A stretch of 16,234 nt of DNA, from the NCBI GenBank assembly GCA_035551475.1, contig DASZMX010000140.1, positions 1 through 16,234 on the forward strand, read 5' to 3'. This DNA is from DASZMX01 sp035551475. GTDB taxonomy: Bacteria; Verrucomicrobiota; Verrucomicrobiia; Limisphaerales; Palsa-1400. The position numbers and the translations under genes were made by a program. Positions 14,709 through 16,234 of this stretch are shown here, piece by piece (the first letter of the stretch is position 1; the number at the start of each line of letters is the position of its first letter). The notes under the pieces were generated by a model. The model was not told the origin of the DNA and made no database searches. It worked only from the letters and a program-made list of their open reading frames with translations.

Positions 14709-14714
14709 CTACCT
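14709..14714 (-). promoter_or_regulatory. Shine-Dalgarno of the P1B ATPase gene
   Basis: AGGTAG lies four bases before the ATG at 14705, in the 12-base gap after the HflK-like stop codon. It is one of the few recognisable ribosome binding sites in the window, which suggests the pump is translated partly independently of the upstream gene. Confidence 0.5.
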
Positions 14715-14717
14715 ATA

Positions 14718-15803
14718 TTATGGCGCTAAAGGCGGCGGAGCCAAGGGCTCGCGGCTGATTTGCACGCGGGTCTCGTGGGTGCCGGCGGGCTGGACCATTT
14801 TTTCCTGGGCGTTCGTCAAGATGAGATTCCACGTTTGCATGATGCGGAAGCGCTCAAAAAATTCGGGATCGCGGGCGTACAGCGGCAGGTAATTGGTGAA
14901 ATTGACGGCCTGGGCGGCCACGTTTTTCGCGAGCGTGGAGCGCCGGGATTCGGCCTGGCCAATCCGTTCCGCCGCCTGGCCGCGCGCGGCGGACTGGGTG
15001 GTGTCGGCATAGGTGACGGCCTGTTGAATGACGTCATGCTTGCGCTGCGTGGCCTGGGAGACTTCGTTGAACTTGTTTTCCAAATAGCGAGGAGGCCATT
15101 CCAGAACGTCGGGTTGCTCCACACTCACGCCCAATTGCTGTTCGTCGATTAACTCCCGCAAACGAGCGCCGACGGCTTCGTGAAACTGCTGTTTCCGATA
15201 GGTGCGAATATCATCTACATTGAACTCGCTGGCGGCCAGGAGCAGGGCGTTGTTGAGGGCGTTAGTGATCAGCACCGGCGCGTCCGCAAAGTCGAAATGG
15301 AACTTGACGGGGTCGGTGATGGTGTAACGCACCGTGGCGCGGACATGAATGATATTGGTGTCCGAGGTCAGCACATAACTGATCGCGGCGGGCGAAAGCG
15401 AAGGCCCGGCGGGGGCGGGTTCGATGCCCTTGGCGCGGTCTTCAGGAGATTGATACCAACCAACGGTGGAGTCGGCGCTTTGCACGGAAGTGAAAGGGAT
15501 GAACACCTTCTCATCGATTGGCGCCGGAAACGCCCAATGGAACCCCGGCCCGAGCAGGGCGCTGGAGCCTTCGCCCACCGGTTTGCCAAAGCGCAGCAGA
15601 ATCGCCTTGTGCTGTGGATCAACGGTGAAAAAGCCCGAAGCCAAAAACACAATCACCAAACCGACCATGATGATCTTGACGATGAAAAAGCTGCTCCGCA
15701 AAGCGTCTTCCAACGCCCGCGAGCCGGCATCTTCGGCCGGCGGCGCGTCGCCAGGCAGCGGCGTGGGCGGCGGAACCGGTTTGAGAGGAAGGTCTCCGTT
15801 CAT
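14718..15803 (-). CDS. hflK: HflK-like SPFH/band 7 membrane protein
   Basis: The 361-residue protein has a Pro-rich cytoplasmic start (PLKPVPPPTPLPGDAPP), one transmembrane helix (about 39-59) and an SPFH domain opening with FFTVDPQHKAILLRFGKP. LTSDTNIIHVRATVRYTITDP is the typical HflK segment. The domain is followed by a long helical region (about 240-320, ENKFNEVSQATQRKHDVIQQ onward) and a Pro-rich tail. HflK with HflC forms the large cage around FtsH in the inner membrane and limits its proteolysis. A loop at about 110-140 (QSPEDRAKGIEPAPAG) looks like an insertion. Its ATG overlaps the HflC-like stop by four bases (ATGA), the usual sign of a coupled pair, although the order here is hflC first, the reverse of E. 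coli hflKC. A related SPFH protein with another partner cannot be excluded. Confidence 0.82.
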   Translation of the reverse strand: MNGDLPLKPVPPPTPLPGDAPPAEDAGSRALEDALRSSFFIVKIIMVGLVIVFLASGFFTVDPQHKAILLRFGKPVGEGSSALLGPGFHWAFPAPIDEKVFIPFTSVQSADSTVGWYQSPEDRAKGIEPAPAGPSLSPAAISYVLTSDTNIIHVRATVRYTITDPVKFHFDFADAPVLITNALNNALLLAASEFNVDDIRTYRKQQFHEAVGARLRELIDEQQLGVSVEQPDVLEWPPRYLENKFNEVSQATQRKHDVIQQAVTYADTTQSAARGQAAERIGQAESRRSTLAKNVAAQAVNFTNYLPLYARDPEFFERFRIMQTWNLILTNAQEKMVQPAGTHETRVQISREPLAPPPLAP

Positions 15804-16234
15804 TTGGCGGAATTGGTGTTGGCGCCGGCTTCCTTGGGCTGCAACAGGCTCAGCGGCGGCATCGACGGATCAAGAATCAAGGTGCTGCGGTCCTTCAAGA
15901 ACAATTGCAGCGCGTCGATCTTCATGTTGAAGGTGGCGAGCGCGGGATTTTGCTGAAGGATTTGCAGCGATTGAATCATGTCCGCTTCGCCCTGGCCTTT
16001 GAGTTTGAGCGCGAGTGAATCGGCGTCCGCGACGGTAATGGCGGCGTTTTTATCGGCTTCAGCCTTGATGCGGGTCGCCTCTTCGGTTCCTTCAGCGGTG
16101 ATGCGCTGGATATATTGCTCGCGGTCCGAGGTCATGCGGGTGAACACGTTTTGGCTGACCGATTCCGGCAAAGCGATTTGCTTGATGTGGACGAACTTCA
16201 GGTCCAGGCCGTAATGCTGGTTGGCGATGAGGGC
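15800..16234 (-). CDS. hflC: HflC-like SPFH protein, 5' part outside the window
   Basis: The frame is open from the right window edge (first visible codon at 16234) to the TGA at 15802-15800, giving the last 144 residues. IKQIALPESVSQNVFTRM followed by SDREQYIQRITAEGTEEA corresponds to the end of the SPFH domain and the start of the HflC coiled coil. The Ala/Glu-rich helix (EATRIKAEADKNAAITVADA, GQGEADMIQSLQIL) and the final STLILDP strand are also HflC-like, and together they are closer to HflC than to HflK. The N-terminal membrane anchor is outside the window. It is the first visible gene of the minus-strand operon and is joined to the HflK-like gene by an ATGA overlap; the operon may continue upstream. 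Confidence 0.8.
   Translation of the reverse strand, partial: ALIANQHYGLDLKFVHIKQIALPESVSQNVFTRMTSDREQYIQRITAEGTEEATRIKAEADKNAAITVADADSLALKLKGQGEADMIQSLQILQQNPALATFNMKIDALQLFLKDRSTLILDPSMPPLSLLQPKEAGANTNSAK

Noticed and set aside
14688..14892. Perfect Shine-Dalgarno TAAGGAGGTGA on the plus strand followed by a GTG-started 65-codon frame
   Set aside because: The bases are codons of the P1B ATPase (VTSLL) on the other strand, the GTG lies inside the SD itself, and the frame is antisense to hflK without family similarity.

Overview
The window looks like a piece of chromosome from a GC-rich (about 60%) Gram-negative bacterium. Verrucomicrobiota (Pedosphaera/Limisphaera-like) fits best and Planctomycetota is the alternative. 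This placement is inferred from the DUF1800/DUF1501 Tat pair, the secreted SBBP-propeller/PKD protein, the class Ib aspartate-type aminotransferase and a split carbamoyl-phosphate synthase; no 16S or tRNA gene is present to confirm it. Almost the whole window codes. I see no tRNA, rRNA, CRISPR array, insertion sequence or phage gene.

Layout. (1) 1-1500, minus strand: the first 500 codons of a secreted beta-propeller (SBBP) protein that enters a PKD domain and runs off the left edge. (2) 1501-1605: an AT-rich divergent regulatory gap with a long interrupted inverted repeat. (3) 1606-5300, plus strand: DUF1800 gene, DUF1501 gene with a twin-arginine signal, then a PLP-dependent threonine dehydratase/serine racemase-like gene. 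(4) 5294-6469, minus strand: a class I aminotransferase whose 3' end overlaps the previous gene. (5) 6598-10015, plus strand: the C-terminal half of carbamoyl-phosphate synthase large subunit as a free-standing gene, folB, then (behind its own strong-looking promoter) a membrane-anchored TPR protein and a MutT-type Nudix hydrolase. (6) 16234-10000, minus strand: a tight five-gene run consisting of HflC-like, HflK-like, a heavy-metal P1B-type ATPase, an ABC ATPase and an ABC-2 type permease. Its 3' end overlaps that of mutT.

How the genes relate. The central part is housekeeping: pyrimidine/arginine precursor synthesis (carB half), folate (folB), amino-acid metabolism (aminotransferase, dehydratase), and nucleotide-pool sanitation or repair (mutT). 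The right-hand operon is a membrane-protein module joining an SPFH (HflK/HflC) scaffold to a metal pump and an ABC exporter. It is the most interesting association here. The DUF1800/DUF1501 pair is very common in these phyla but has no established function; only one partner carries an export signal.

Shine-Dalgarno sequences are scarce. Only the P-type ATPase and folB have recognisable ones, one promoter would make a nearly leaderless mRNA, and several genes are joined by stop/start overlaps. I found no clearly novel defence, mobile or RNA system; the findings below are graded accordingly.
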